Positions 10,140-19,252 of a stretch of DNA of 57,213 nucleotides are shown one piece after another. How positions within the stretch are numbered: the first letter of the stretch is position 1; every line of letters starts with the position of its first letter. The stretch comes from Candidatus Cloacimonadota bacterium (GTDB taxonomy: Bacteria > Cloacimonadota > Cloacimonadia > Cloacimonadales > TCS61): the NCBI GenBank assembly GCA_021736135.1, contig JAIPGO010000013.1, positions 1-57,213 of the forward strand, read 5' to 3'. The notes beneath the pieces are model-generated. The model was given only the letters and a program-made list of their open reading frames with translations, was not told where the DNA came from and made no database searches. The position numbers were made by a program, and so were the translations under genes.

Positions 10140-10363
10140 AAGTGGACGTTCACCAGTGCGCAGCATGGGGAATGAACACGGAAAACAAAAGATGAAAGAT
10201 TAAAGATGAAAAATGAAAGATTAATCCGTCTCCATTACATTACGCCGCGCCAAGAGATGAAAGATTCTTGTATTCTTCTTCTTGAATCGTCAATTGTCCA
10301 TCGTCCATTGTGAATTGTTTTCCGTGTTCATTCCCGAGGCTGCGCACTAATGAACGTCCACTT
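10140..10363. repeat. 224-bp MITE-like element with 45-bp terminal inverted repeats
   Basis: The left arm at 10140-10184 begins AAGTGGACGTTCACC and ends ATGAACACGGAAA. The right arm at 10319-10363 is its reverse complement with about four mismatches. The interior is noncoding and contains two period-7 arrays, at 10189-10223 (AAGATGA / AAGATTA units) and 10291-10318 (TCCATTG-like units). No target-site duplication could be identified with certainty. The size and long inverted ends resemble a non-autonomous element, but no matching transposase is in the window. Confidence 0.6.
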
Positions 10364-10936
10364 TTCCTGTCTCACTTCTTCTTTTCAATCACCATACTTC
10401 GCATAAAGCTATGACACGGCAGGCTGAAAACACTGAATAACTTAGAGAAATGAATTCCACAACAGTCGAAATATGGTAAAATTTCTGGCGGTTATCAAAA
10501 AAACACTGGTATCCCCCCGTATTTTATTAGTATAATATATTATATAATTATACTATATATATATATTTAAGGTGTGATTTCGAATGGTAGGGGATTTACT
10601 CAAAAGAATTCCTCGACGCTCTGCGTCGGGGTATATAGGAAAGTTTGAAAACCTGGATTTTCATTCACACTCTTTCCTTATGATATTTCGGGGTTCTACC
10701 CCGGGGTAGTTCATTTAAAACCTATATTTTACAGAAGGGCTTTACAAAATGGATTAAATTGTGAATTAGAGGGAGAAAACGGATCGCATAATGATGAGAG
10801 TTCCGCTTGCATCTGGGGTCATCAGGCAACTTTCGTTGAGTTATATTCAGTGCTCTGTTATTATGGAATTGAAGTTTGATTATTGGACGAATAACCAGGT
10901 TCATCCGGTTCTATAACCAACGGATATTAGTAAGTT
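10364..10936. other. Noncoding spacer with hairpins
   Basis: No convincing gene is present. Visible structures are an AT-dinucleotide tract near 10536-10567, a 9-bp stem at 10611-10631 (arms CCTCGACGC and GCGTCGGGG), and a perfect 14-bp palindrome CTACCCCGGGGTAG at 10695-10708. A short frame near 10690-10880 is open on both strands but has no start signals and no recognisable family. Confidence 0.5.
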
Positions 10937-10978
10937 AAGTGGACGTTCACCAAACTGCGCTCTGGTGAACGCCCACTT
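10937..10978. repeat. Short inverted repeat of the GTGGACGTTCACC family
   Basis: Left arm AAGTGGACGTTCACCA (10937-10952) and right arm TGGTGAACGCCCACTT (10963-10978) form a near-perfect palindrome around a ten-base loop. The same motif forms the ends of the 224-bp element at 10140-10363 and occurs singly at 2152-2173 and 16547-16568. Confidence 0.7.
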
Positions 10979-11433
10979 TCCTTTTCTCACTTAATCCTTT
11001 ACACTTTTTTTCATTGACAGGATTATGAGCTTTGGTCTATTTTTGCCTTTGCTTGTTGAGTCCCGATTATAATTGATGTTTTAGTTGTTTATTTAAATTG
11101 ATGGAACCAGCGGGAGGAATTAATTGATGAAAGACTTTTATAATGGACAATGGATGATGGATAATTACATAAGTCAAGAGGAACACGTAAGTGCTTATAT
11201 ATATATATAGCTCATTAACAGTAGATCACTCTGATAGGATAAGATTATTTCATTATGGGTACAGATTCAAATTCGGCTGAAATGACTGCTTCAATTAGTT
11301 GAAGCAGGCTGAAGAATGTCTATTCCCCTACCCGTCTAACATAATTGAATCGAAAAGGGACTGTGTGTACCTCTTCCATAAGAACAGACAGCCGATTCGA
11401 ATGAAGTGCTCACAAACTCCTTAGGAGAATATT
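10979..11433. other. Noncoding spacer upstream of the beta-helix genes
   Basis: No gene is seen. A period-7 array lies at 11141-11168 (TAATGGA, CAATGGA, TGATGGA, TAATTAC). A hairpin with perfect 9-bp arms CTGCTTCAA and TTGAAGCAG lies at 11286-11307. The region presumably holds the promoter of the downstream gene, but no clear -35/-10 pair was picked. Confidence 0.45.
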
Positions 11434-11460
11434 ATTTATAAAGCAAAATTATATTTCATA

Positions 11461-13878
11461 TTGGAAATATGCCTTTTACCATTTCTGATTTCAGCAACCA
11501 CCTGGTATGTAGATGGCACAGTTGGAACAACAGGAAACGGAAGCCCGGGTAGTCCTTTTAAAACAATTGCGGAAGCAGTAACTGCTCTCAGTGACGGGGA
11601 TGAAGTAGAGGTTGCCGAGGCAACATATGAAGAAACCGTAGATTTCGACGATCATTATTTTGATCTGGTTGGGGTTGGAGAGGTTGTCATTGCCGGAGGG
11701 GAAGCTAATCAAGGGATAAAAATCCCATCAGGTAATCCCGCCATAACGGGACTCAGCACGATTGTCGGATTTATTATCAAAGATTGTTATGCAAACTATG
11801 GAGGAGGAATTAGTATAATAAATCGGAATGTCAATATCGCTGATTGTATAATTGAGGATAACAGCTCCGATAGTGATGGTGGGGGAATATATTTCTCCGG
11901 CGATGATGGTTACATCCTTTTCATCGAAAACAGCGACATACACGATAATGTTAGTGAAGGGAGCGGAGGAGGAATATATTTCTCAGGAACCGGTTCTGAT
12001 GAATTGCTACTGAAAGATAGTCAAATTTATAATAACATTTGTGAAGGATTCGGTGGTGGAATTTTTGTTTCCGGTGCTGATGGATATCTAAGTCCTGTTA
12101 ATTTTGATGAGCTATCGATATATGGTAACACTGCTGTCAATGGAGAAGAAGATGGTGCAGGTGGTGGTATCTACGGTACTTTTTTAACTCAACCTCAGAA
12201 CTATAAATTTGATAATCTTCTCATTTATGAGAACTCAGCAGATGTTCATGGAGGGGGAATTAACCTCTTCAATCTAAACACAGGTTTTTTACTAAATTGC
12301 CTTACTGTTGTTAATAATCAGAGTGATTCTCAAGAGTGTGCTGGTATCTATATCAATGAAGTTAACATAACAGTGTCTAATTCCATTGTCTATGGTAATG
12401 AATGTTTGCAATATAATCCTGTACAGATACCTGGTGGTAATACGGTTAGATACTGTGATGTCGAGGGAGGTTATACTACAGGTCCCGGAACAATCGGGAA
12501 TATTGATGCCGATCCCGACTTCATTGATTCAGCAAGTGATGATTACCGTCTGGAAGATTACAGTATCTGCATTGACATGGGTGATACGGATTCCGATTTT
12601 AATGATCCTGATAATTCCAGGGCAGATATGGGTTATGAATATGTTGATCAGGACGAGTTCATTTTTACAGGTGAGGGGGGACCATCTACACCGGTATGGA
12701 AATGGTTAAGTTATCCGAGATTACCGTTCGGCGTTGATAATGACAATGAAGGCGGCTACGTAAGCTCGGGATATGTAAGGCATCATTGGAATACTATGCC
12801 TACAGAATGTGGATGGTATAATATATCTGGTGCTTTCCTTTTAGGAACATATGTAGATGATGAATGGGATTGGGATTATATTGGAAACCCTCCAGAATTT
12901 TCAAGTATAACGGGTTATAAAGTATATCGTAAAGGAACATCAAGTAATCATTATAGTCCAGGAAATAAATGTGAAGATGATACTCAAATAGCAATTGGTG
13001 CAGGTGAAAACTGGATCGGGTATTTTCTGGAGGATAGCCAGCTACCTTCCGATGCATTGCCTTCAGCAGTACTCGATGATCTTAATTCTGTTCAGACGCA
13101 ATCCTGGTCCTGGGTCAAGGATGGACATGGCAACTGGCCAGAAGATATCTATACCATCAATTATGGTGACTTAGTCATCGTAGACGCAGAAGGCGGAGGA
13201 TACAGTTTTGCCTGGGAAACGCCAAGGAGAATTGATCCTGTAATCAGACCGGTGCCGGAGCATTATAGCTTTATAGAAGAGATGGATTATATTCCAATCT
13301 ATATAGATTTTGGTGAAAACGATCTCCCGTTTGAAGTGGCGGTATTTATTGAAGATGTCTGTAAAGGAGCGGTCGTTACAGACGGTCAGGTAACGCAATT
13401 ATGCGCTTACCTTTTAGAATGTGATCCCGGATTGCTGGTAGAGTTTGAATTTTATTACGATAATCGTCAGTATGATGAAAAGGTCAGGAATTATGATATT
13501 GAAACTGCCTTTTGTTCTGAGAAAAACAGCAGCCTGAAAACCGGAATGGCGGGTGATGTATATTATGTTTCTTTCAGAAATATGGAATTTGAGGTTCCTG
13601 AGCCTCCGTTTGCTTTGCATTGCTTTCCAAATCCTTTTAATCCGGAATTGACTATCTCATTCTCACTTAATTATGAATCAGAAGTAGAACTGGTGATCTA
13701 TAACATTAAAGGTCAAAAAATTAAGACAATGGTTAATGAACTATTCCGACCTGCTGATTATACTCTGATCTGGAATGGAACTGATGACAGCAATCGTTCG
13801 GTTAGCAGTGGCGTTTATTTCATCAGGCTGCAGGTTGGAGATGAATTGGTTAGCGACAAAGTAATTTTAATGAAATAA
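11461..13878 (+). CDS. Secreted right-handed beta-helix protein with C-terminal sorting domain
   Basis: About 805 residues. The N-terminal half (about 15-400) is a parallel beta-helix: repeated short turns rich in Gly and Asn (GGGI, NSDI, NSIV patterns) like those of pectate-lyase-fold and polymorphic outer-membrane proteins. A non-repetitive region follows, then a sorting domain (PNPFNP, YNIKGQKI, SSGVYF, ending VILMK). The start is unusual. TTG 11461 is the first standard start but has no ribosome site and leaves a signal peptide without positive charge. The frame is open back to 11425, and an AGGAG at 11423-11427 sits six bases before an ATT at 11434, which would restore a Lys-containing signal peptide. 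Probably an adhesin or polysaccharide-binding surface protein; no catalytic residues were identified. Confidence 0.82.
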   Translation: MEICLLPFLISATTWYVDGTVGTTGNGSPGSPFKTIAEAVTALSDGDEVEVAEATYEETVDFDDHYFDLVGVGEVVIAGGEANQGIKIPSGNPAITGLSTIVGFIIKDCYANYGGGISIINRNVNIADCIIEDNSSDSDGGGIYFSGDDGYILFIENSDIHDNVSEGSGGGIYFSGTGSDELLLKDSQIYNNICEGFGGGIFVSGADGYLSPVNFDELSIYGNTAVNGEEDGAGGGIYGTFLTQPQNYKFDNLLIYENSADVHGGGINLFNLNTGFLLNCLTVVNNQSDSQECAGIYINEVNITVSNSIVYGNECLQYNPVQIPGGNTVRYCDVEGGYTTGPGTIGNIDADPDFIDSASDDYRLEDYSICIDMGDTDSDFNDPDNSRADMGYEYVDQDEFIFTGEGGPSTPVWKWLSYPRLPFGVDNDNEGGYVSSGYVRHHWNTMPTECGWYNISGAFLLGTYVDDEWDWDYIGNPPEFSSITGYKVYRKGTSSNHYSPGNKCEDDTQIAIGAGENWIGYFLEDSQLPSDALPSAVLDDLNSVQTQSWSWVKDGHGNWPEDIYTINYGDLVIVDAEGGGYSFAWETPRRIDPVIRPVPEHYSFIEEMDYIPIYIDFGENDLPFEVAVFIEDVCKGAVVTDGQVTQLCAYLLECDPGLLVEFEFYYDNRQYDEKVRNYDIETAFCSEKNSSLKTGMAGDVYYVSFRNMEFEVPEPPFALHCFPNPFNPELTISFSLNYESEVELVIYNIKGQKIKTMVNELFRPADYTLIWNGTDDSNRSVSSGVYFIRLQVGDELVSDKVILMK

Positions 13879-13886
13879 CGTGATTC

Positions 13887-13908
13887 GAAACTCGTAACTC
13901 GAGACTCG
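13887..13908 (+). repeat. Period-7 array just after a stop codon
   Basis: Units GAAACTC, GTAACTC and GAGACTC run in tandem, starting eight bases after the stop codon of the upstream beta-helix gene. The same unit type reappears inside the next gene at 16194-16221. Confidence 0.75.
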
Positions 13909-13911
13909 ACT

Positions 13912-13981
13912 ATCCTGGCGTCCCGCAAGGGGCGTCAGGATTCTATAAATACTGTCCTCCTTCGCGTGAAGCTTCGGAGGA
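13912..13981. other. Two consecutive hairpins between beta-helix genes
   Basis: The first hairpin (13912-13941) pairs ATCCTGGCGTCCC with GGGGCGTCAGGAT around GCAA, 11 of 13 positions matching. The second (13955-13981) pairs TCCTCC with GGAGGA and includes a GAAGC/GCTTC inner stem. Neither has a T-tract, so they may be RNA processing or stability elements or REP-type palindromes rather than intrinsic terminators. Confidence 0.5.
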
Positions 13982-13997
13982 TCTTCGAGAGGTTAAT

Positions 13998-16343
13998 ATG
14001 AAACAGGTTGTCGTTTTACTTTTTGTGCTGATATATATGAATTTTCTGGAGGGGATTACGATAGAAGTGAATATAGATGGAACCGGGGATTATTTGACAA
14101 TACAGGAGGGTATTGATGCCAGTTCTGATGGGGATACGGTGCTGGTATATCCCGGGAGATATTTTGAGCACGTTAATTATAATGGCAAGACTATAACAGT
14201 CGGCAGTTTGAACTTAACCACCGGAGAAAGGCATTATATCCGAGAAACCATAATTGACGGCAGCGATAACGGAAGCTGCGTACGAGTTGATTCAGGAGAA
14301 GGACCAACGACTGTGATTCATGGTTTAACATTAACTCATGGTGCAGGTGATCTGACCCATCCTCAATATAGATCAGGTGGAGGTATTTTATTACTTTACC
14401 CATCTTATTTACGAGTAATAAACTGTATTATAACCCGAAATCGTGCTTCACGAGGTGGAGGAATTTTAACTTCAAGCAGTCATATTTATCTGGAAGGTAC
14501 AACAATCAGCTTTAACAGGAGTTCACGCTATTACAGCGGAGGATTAAGTTCCTACCAATCAGAAGTTGTTTTCAGTGAGAAGAACCGCTGTAACATTTAT
14601 AATAATTACGGACATTATGCAAACGATGTCTGCACCGGCGGTGGAGGTTATTTTACCGTTATTGTGGATACTTTTACAGTATTGGAGCCTGATCTATATT
14701 ACCTGATGAATTTTAATAATCTTCAAGGCTTTGAGTATTTTGCCATGAGTTACGATATCCAGCATGGATATATAGAGCAGGTGGATAGCGACCTATATAT
14801 AGCACCTGATGGTGATGATTATAACAACGGATTAAATGCCGGTGAACCAATGAAAACCATAGCTGATGCCCTGATCAGGATCAGAGCTGATGAAAATGAT
14901 CCGCATACCATATTTCTGGCACCTGGCAGGTATAGTTCCACAGAAAACGGGCAAATATTCTCTTTACATTTGAAATGTTTTATCTCTCTTCAGGGAGCTG
15001 GCATGTATGAAACAATACTGGATGGAGAAGATTACTATAATATACTTTACGATATAACAAGTCAAAACGGCTATACTTTAAAAGATTTCAGCATCGAAAA
15101 CGCCTTCAGTCCGGTAGGAGTAGAACCTTTTTCAAGTAATTACTGTTGTTATCTTCCCAAACCAGATAATTGTGAGGGCAATCTTTTAATAGAAAATGTG
15201 AGATTTGCCTATTGCGGAGACGGTTCAGATCCTGGATTGGGAGATTACACTTTGATACAAAGAGAGCAAGGATTTGACGCAACAAACATATTAATGGAAA
15301 ATAATGAATCTCGGATCAGTGGATTTAAATTATATGGCAGTCAGTACTTAAGTTCACGCACAACAAACATAATCAATACAGTAATAAGAAATAATGACAA
15401 TTTTAAAGGGTTGACTTATTTTGGACAAAGAACCTATGATAATTTAAATATTATTGGTCTGGAATTCACCGGAAATCATTTTGACGATCCGGGTTATGTA
15501 CCAGAAGACGAATATAACCAATGTTTAGGTATTAGCGGTCCAGGTAATGTAAATATTATCAACTGCACTATATCAGATAATACTTCCGCAAATGATCATG
15601 GTCATATGACTGCTTTTTATTACTCGATGAATGTCAATATAATAAATACGATAATATCAGGTTATCCTTATTATGCGATAAGGAGATATCTGGAAAATGG
15701 AGAGGATCCTCAATATATGCTGATCGATCATTGTCTGATAGAAGGCGGATATAATGATATCAACGGTGCGTTTTATCCTGAACTGACATATGGATTTGTG
15801 ATGGAGGGAGACCCGTTTTTTGCGGAAAATGCGGAATATCCCTATTATCTGGCTTATAACTCACCATGTATAGGGGCTGGAACTCTTGATCTTCCGGAAG
15901 GAGTTGAATTACCTGAATACGATGCCATGGGTAATTCCCGCATTATGGGGAGCCTTATCGATATTGGGGCTTATGAATGGAATGGTTTTAGTATAGATCC
16001 CTGGGGAACATCAACAGGTGAGGGAGTTATTTCAGTTGCTAATGAACTTTTTGTTTATCCTAATCCGATCATTCCGGGTAAAATGCGTGATGGGCGAGTC
16101 CGTATTGAGTGGAGAGGAGAAGATATTTCCGGGGATATGAGTTTTGAGATATTTAACGTTCGAGGTCAGAAGATTCGCACGATGTGCATAGACGAGACTC
16201 GAAACTCGGAACTTGAGACTCGGTTTGCGGAGTGGGATTTGACTGATAATGCCGGTTCAAGAGTCAGTTCAGGAGTGTATTTTATTAGAATGAAGTCAGA
16301 TGGTGAATATAAGGCGCAGCGCAAAGTTGTACTTTGCAATTGA
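13998..16343 (+). CDS. Secreted beta-helix protein with C-terminal sorting domain
   Basis: A 781-residue protein with a clear signal peptide (about 1-19, MKQ followed by a hydrophobic core). Two beta-helix blocks are visible: one starts with the DGTGDYLTIQEGID pectin-methylesterase-like entry motif (about 28-220), the other runs from about residue 270 to 640 (DPDGxDxNNG-type entry at IAPDGDDYNNG). The C-terminus is a sorting domain (YPNPI, FNVRGQKI, SSGVYFI). Inside that domain a ten-residue segment ETRNSELETR is encoded by a period-7 DNA array (16194-16221), and a second array overlaps the stop codon. GAGAGG precedes the ATG. It is likely co-transcribed with the beta-helix gene upstream. The function is unknown; surface adhesion or carbohydrate binding is an inference. 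Confidence 0.85.
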   Translation: MKQVVVLLFVLIYMNFLEGITIEVNIDGTGDYLTIQEGIDASSDGDTVLVYPGRYFEHVNYNGKTITVGSLNLTTGERHYIRETIIDGSDNGSCVRVDSGEGPTTVIHGLTLTHGAGDLTHPQYRSGGGILLLYPSYLRVINCIITRNRASRGGGILTSSSHIYLEGTTISFNRSSRYYSGGLSSYQSEVVFSEKNRCNIYNNYGHYANDVCTGGGGYFTVIVDTFTVLEPDLYYLMNFNNLQGFEYFAMSYDIQHGYIEQVDSDLYIAPDGDDYNNGLNAGEPMKTIADALIRIRADENDPHTIFLAPGRYSSTENGQIFSLHLKCFISLQGAGMYETILDGEDYYNILYDITSQNGYTLKDFSIENAFSPVGVEPFSSNYCCYLPKPDNCEGNLLIENVRFAYCGDGSDPGLGDYTLIQREQGFDATNILMENNESRISGFKLYGSQYLSSRTTNIINTVIRNNDNFKGLTYFGQRTYDNLNIIGLEFTGNHFDDPGYVPEDEYNQCLGISGPGNVNIINCTISDNTSANDHGHMTAFYYSMNVNIINTIISGYPYYAIRRYLENGEDPQYMLIDHCLIEGGYNDINGAFYPELTYGFVMEGDPFFAENAEYPYYLAYNSPCIGAGTLDLPEGVELPEYDAMGNSRIMGSLIDIGAYEWNGFSIDPWGTSTGEGVISVANELFVYPNPIIPGKMRDGRVRIEWRGEDISGDMSFEIFNVRGQKIRTMCIDETRNSELETRFAEWDLTDNAGSRVSSGVYFIRMKSDGEYKAQRKVVLCN
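16194..16221 (+). repeat. Period-7 array inside a coding region
   Basis: Four units (GAGACTC, GAAACTC, GGAACTT, GAGACTC) lie within the C-terminal sorting domain of the beta-helix gene and add an in-frame charged segment. They match the intergenic array at 13887-13908. Confidence 0.75.
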
Positions 16344-16372
16344 CGATGGATAATGGACGATGGAGGATGAAA
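16338..16372 (+). repeat. Period-7 array overlapping a stop codon
   Basis: Units AATTGAC, GATGGAT, AATGGAC, GATGGAG and GATGAAA run in tandem. The first unit contains the TGA stop of the beta-helix gene at 16341-16343. Confidence 0.75.
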
Positions 16373-16656
16373 AGGGAAAAGATTTTTTATCCGACTGTGA
16401 TGATATCTTTCCAGGTGGTTGTGTAATTTTGAATCCACCAAAGGCGAATGAATCCTCCAGAGGTGGATGAATTTTGAATTAATTTTGAATGTAGGTAGCT
16501 TCGCTGTGCTCAGAAATAATTGTGAACAGTAACGGGAGAAGCTTCGCTCTGGTGAACGTCCACTTTTCCGGTCTTACATCTTCACAATTTCTCAGTTTCT
16601 CAATCTCGCTTGCAGGTTTGCCGGCATAGCACTTCGTGCGAGGGGAAAACTTAATC
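16373..16656. other. Convergent spacer with repeat motif
   Basis: A noncoding spacer between convergent genes. It contains the dispersed motif CTGGTGAACGTCCACTTTT at about 16549-16566, a CTTCGCT repeat at 16499-16505 and 16541-16547, and a small hairpin GCACTTCGTGC at about 16629-16639. No T-rich intrinsic terminator was recognised for the mscS operon. Confidence 0.45.
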
Positions 16657-17451
16657 TTATTGTTTTTCTGCGTGAACCACAATCTGCGGATAGGCGATCT
16701 GGATATCACTTTTTTCAAGCTCGATCTTTATCTGCCAGAGCAGGCGCATATAGAGACCATACCATTCAGTAATAGGCGCCCAGATCTTCACCGAGATATT
16801 TACGGAACTATCATCGAGTTTTTCCACAAAGATGAGAGGTGCGGGGTTTTTAAGAACAAAAGGTTCTTCCAGGAGCAGTTCGCGGATAACATCAATCGCC
16901 CGGCCGGCATCATCACTATAGCGGATACCGATACTATATTCAAAGCGCCGGGCAATATTGCTCACATAGTTGATGATACTGGAAGTGAACACCTTTTCGT
17001 TTGGTATGCGGATATCAAGTCCGTCCCAGGTACGCAGCTTGGTGGAAATGATATTGATATCTTCAACAATGCCTATTGAACCGTCTATGTTTACAGCATT
17101 ACCTATCTTCATCGGTCTTTCAATGGACAGAAAGAAACCGGAGACGAGGTTACCAACTATACTCTGGCTGGCAAAACCGATAATAATTCCGAGAAATCCA
17201 CCTGCAACAATCAGCCCGGAAAGCTTGATGCCCAGAGTAGATAGAAACCAGGTAATTATTATGGTGATCAGAAGATAATAAACTATTTTTACTGTAATAT
17301 CGAGTTTATCTTTATTAAGCTTCGTCTTAAGATTGCGGCGAAGGTAGGCAGTTATAAGGCGAGTAACGATCAAACCGAAGATAAGGACGGCAACGGCATA
17401 GATCAGGTTTATCACAGTCAGCTTTCCATAGATCACGGTGTGCAGGTTCAT
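16657..17451 (-). CDS. Small-conductance mechanosensitive channel, MscS family
   Basis: A 264-residue inner-membrane channel that opens under membrane tension to release solutes during osmotic downshock. Two or three N-terminal membrane helices are followed by the Gly/Ala-rich pore helix and the family hallmark GFASQSIVGNLVSGFF (about 93-108), then the beta domain and the cytosolic alpha/beta vestibule domain. The length is typical of a minimal MscS. It overlaps the upstream DUF432-like gene by four bases and is the last gene of an operon with corA and a metallophosphoesterase, which suggests an ion and osmotic homeostasis unit. Confidence 0.92.
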   Translation of the reverse strand: MNLHTVIYGKLTVINLIYAVAVLIFGLIVTRLITAYLRRNLKTKLNKDKLDITVKIVYYLLITIIITWFLSTLGIKLSGLIVAGGFLGIIIGFASQSIVGNLVSGFFLSIERPMKIGNAVNIDGSIGIVEDINIISTKLRTWDGLDIRIPNEKVFTSSIINYVSNIARRFEYSIGIRYSDDAGRAIDVIRELLLEEPFVLKNPAPLIFVEKLDDSSVNISVKIWAPITEWYGLYMRLLWQIKIELEKSDIQIAYPQIVVHAEKQ

Positions 17452-18155
17452 ATACCCTCCAGCATTACGGCTTTTCGGGAAGAAGAAGATAGTCTCCTGG
17501 TGCTGAATAGTTCCGACGCTTTTTTCATATCACGGTGCAGAGGTGAATTATGGAATTCCACTTCGGCAGCTTCTTCTTCCAGGATTTTCATTGTGGCTTT
17601 CAAAGATACATATTGTTTATTATAATAGAGCTTCATACCATTACCATTGAACAGCGCTTTATTGACCTGCACCCAGTTATGGCTGTTATTGACAATATTC
17701 AACTGGATAACGCCTTCTCTGAGGGGATCGGTATCAGGTTCCTGCTGATGAACAGTACTCTGCCAGTATTTACAGATAACGCCATCGCGGGGTTCGCCAT
17801 AAAGAGTATATTTAAGCCGGGAAAGAGTGAAAATATCAAGAATTTCGTGTTTGTCCTTCCTTCCGACGAATACCCCAATTTCTATGGGGAAAGTTAAATA
17901 TATCAAGGCATTAAAATTCGGCTGCAGCATCATTTCGCGGAAAAATTCCACCAGGAGAAAATTTGATATCTGATTCGGCAGATTCAAAGGTTCCACGGGT
18001 GAGATCAATATTTCATCGATATCAGACTGGATAAGCTTATTGGCTGTTTTTCCCTGACAATCTCTTAAATATTCATAGCCGGTGCCGTTTTTCAGTAAAG
18101 AGATTTTGATATCTTCCGTCTCATAATTCCAGGGCAATTTATTTACGCCATACAT
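17448..18155 (-). CDS. DUF432-like conserved protein next to MscS
   Basis: A 235-residue soluble protein with no signal peptide and no membrane segment. The beginning (MYGVNKLPW) and the segment LYGEPRDGVICKYW look like the DUF432 family, known mainly from archaea; this family call is from memory and only moderately secure. The start has GAGGAG nine bases upstream. The gene lies 14 bases after corA and overlaps mscS by four bases, so all three should be made from one message. A regulatory or accessory role for the channel is an inference from the tight coupling; no catalytic motif is seen. Confidence 0.68.
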   Translation of the reverse strand: MYGVNKLPWNYETEDIKISLLKNGTGYEYLRDCQGKTANKLIQSDIDEILISPVEPLNLPNQISNFLLVEFFREMMLQPNFNALIYLTFPIEIGVFVGRKDKHEILDIFTLSRLKYTLYGEPRDGVICKYWQSTVHQQEPDTDPLREGVIQLNIVNNSHNWVQVNKALFNGNGMKLYYNKQYVSLKATMKILEEEAAEVEFHNSPLHRDMKKASELFSTRRLSSSSRKAVMLEGI

Positions 18156-18169
18156 TAATTACTCCTCAT

Positions 18170-19234
18170 TTACAGCCATTTCTTTTTCTTGAAAAACAGA
18201 ATCATGATAACCGTGATCACAATGATCAGCAGCCACCAGACGGGATAGGCCCATTTCCAGTCAAGTTCGGGCATAAAGTTAAAATTCATGCCGTATACCC
18301 CGGCAAAGAAAGTAAGTGGAATGAAGATGGCAGCGAAGATAGTAAGAACTTTCATCACCTGGTTCATCCTGTTACTGATACTGGAAAGATAGATATCCAT
18401 CATGCCGGAGATCATATCACGGTAAGTTTCAATAGTATCTATGACCTGGATCGTGTTATCATGCAGATCTCGCAGGAAGGTTTGCACTTCTGTGGTAATA
18501 GTACCATAATCTTCGCGGTAAAGATTGGCGATAACGGGTCTCAAGTGCCAGACAGATTTACGGAGCACGAGAATATCCCTTTTGAGATGATGAATAGTGG
18601 CGAGAATTTCGGGACCAGGCTCCAGGACAAGTTCATCTTCGATATTTTCGATCTGATCGCCCAGATTATTCAGCAGCAGGAAATAGCAGTCCACGGCAGC
18701 ATCCAGAAGCGCATAAAGCAGATAATCAATACCCATCTTGCGGATGCGGCTGCGGTCGTTGCGTATCCGCTGCCGCACATTTTCAAAAATATCGCCGATA
18801 TGTTCCTGTACGGAAATAATATAATTATCTCCCAGAATAAAACTTACCTGTTCAAATTCCAGGGTTTTCTCTTTTTCATCCCAGGTAACCATTTTCATGA
18901 TAATGAAAAGGTGTTTACCGTAATTATCAATTTTAGGTCTCTGACTGGTATCCAGAACGTCTTCCAGCAGCAGGGGATGCAAATCGAGTTTTTCACCAAG
19001 TTCCGCAAAAACGTCCGTATCATGCAAACCGTCAATATTGATCCAGGAGACACTTTCCGTATCAAGGTATGGATATATCTGATCAATCGAGGGCAATATT
19101 TTTTCTTCCAGGTTTTCAGAATCATAGTCAATCACGGAAATGCGTACATGCTCAGCTTTACGAGTGCCGATGTGAATCAGTGAACCGGGAACAGAACCGG
19201 CTCTTGAGTGTAACTTTTTAACTTGTTTGCTCAT
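18170..19234 (-). CDS. corA: CorA family magnesium/cobalt transporter
   Basis: A CorA-type divalent cation channel of about 354 residues. A large N-terminal cytosolic funnel domain (about 1-290) includes the long stalk helix. Two C-terminal membrane helices follow, with the selectivity motif YGMNF at the end of the first and the usual short basic tail (KKKKW). The start is placed at the second of two adjacent ATGs because AGGAGG lies five bases before it; the first ATG (19237) would add one Met. It sits in an operon between a metallophosphoesterase and the DUF432-like/mscS pair. Confidence 0.93.
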   Translation of the reverse strand: MSKQVKKLHSRAGSVPGSLIHIGTRKAEHVRISVIDYDSENLEEKILPSIDQIYPYLDTESVSWINIDGLHDTDVFAELGEKLDLHPLLLEDVLDTSQRPKIDNYGKHLFIIMKMVTWDEKEKTLEFEQVSFILGDNYIISVQEHIGDIFENVRQRIRNDRSRIRKMGIDYLLYALLDAAVDCYFLLLNNLGDQIENIEDELVLEPGPEILATIHHLKRDILVLRKSVWHLRPVIANLYREDYGTITTEVQTFLRDLHDNTIQVIDTIETYRDMISGMMDIYLSSISNRMNQVMKVLTIFAAIFIPLTFFAGVYGMNFNFMPELDWKWAYPVWWLLIIVITVIMILFFKKKKWL

Positions 19235-19252
19235 CATTACCTCCTGAAATGA

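Noticed and set aside
10722-10904. 60-codon frame on the - strand (and an open frame on the + strand) in the spacer
   Set aside because: No ribosome site, no recognisable family, and both strands are open, so chance is likely.
18461-19183. 240-codon open frame opposite corA
   Set aside because: Antisense to a strongly conserved transporter gene; no independent evidence.
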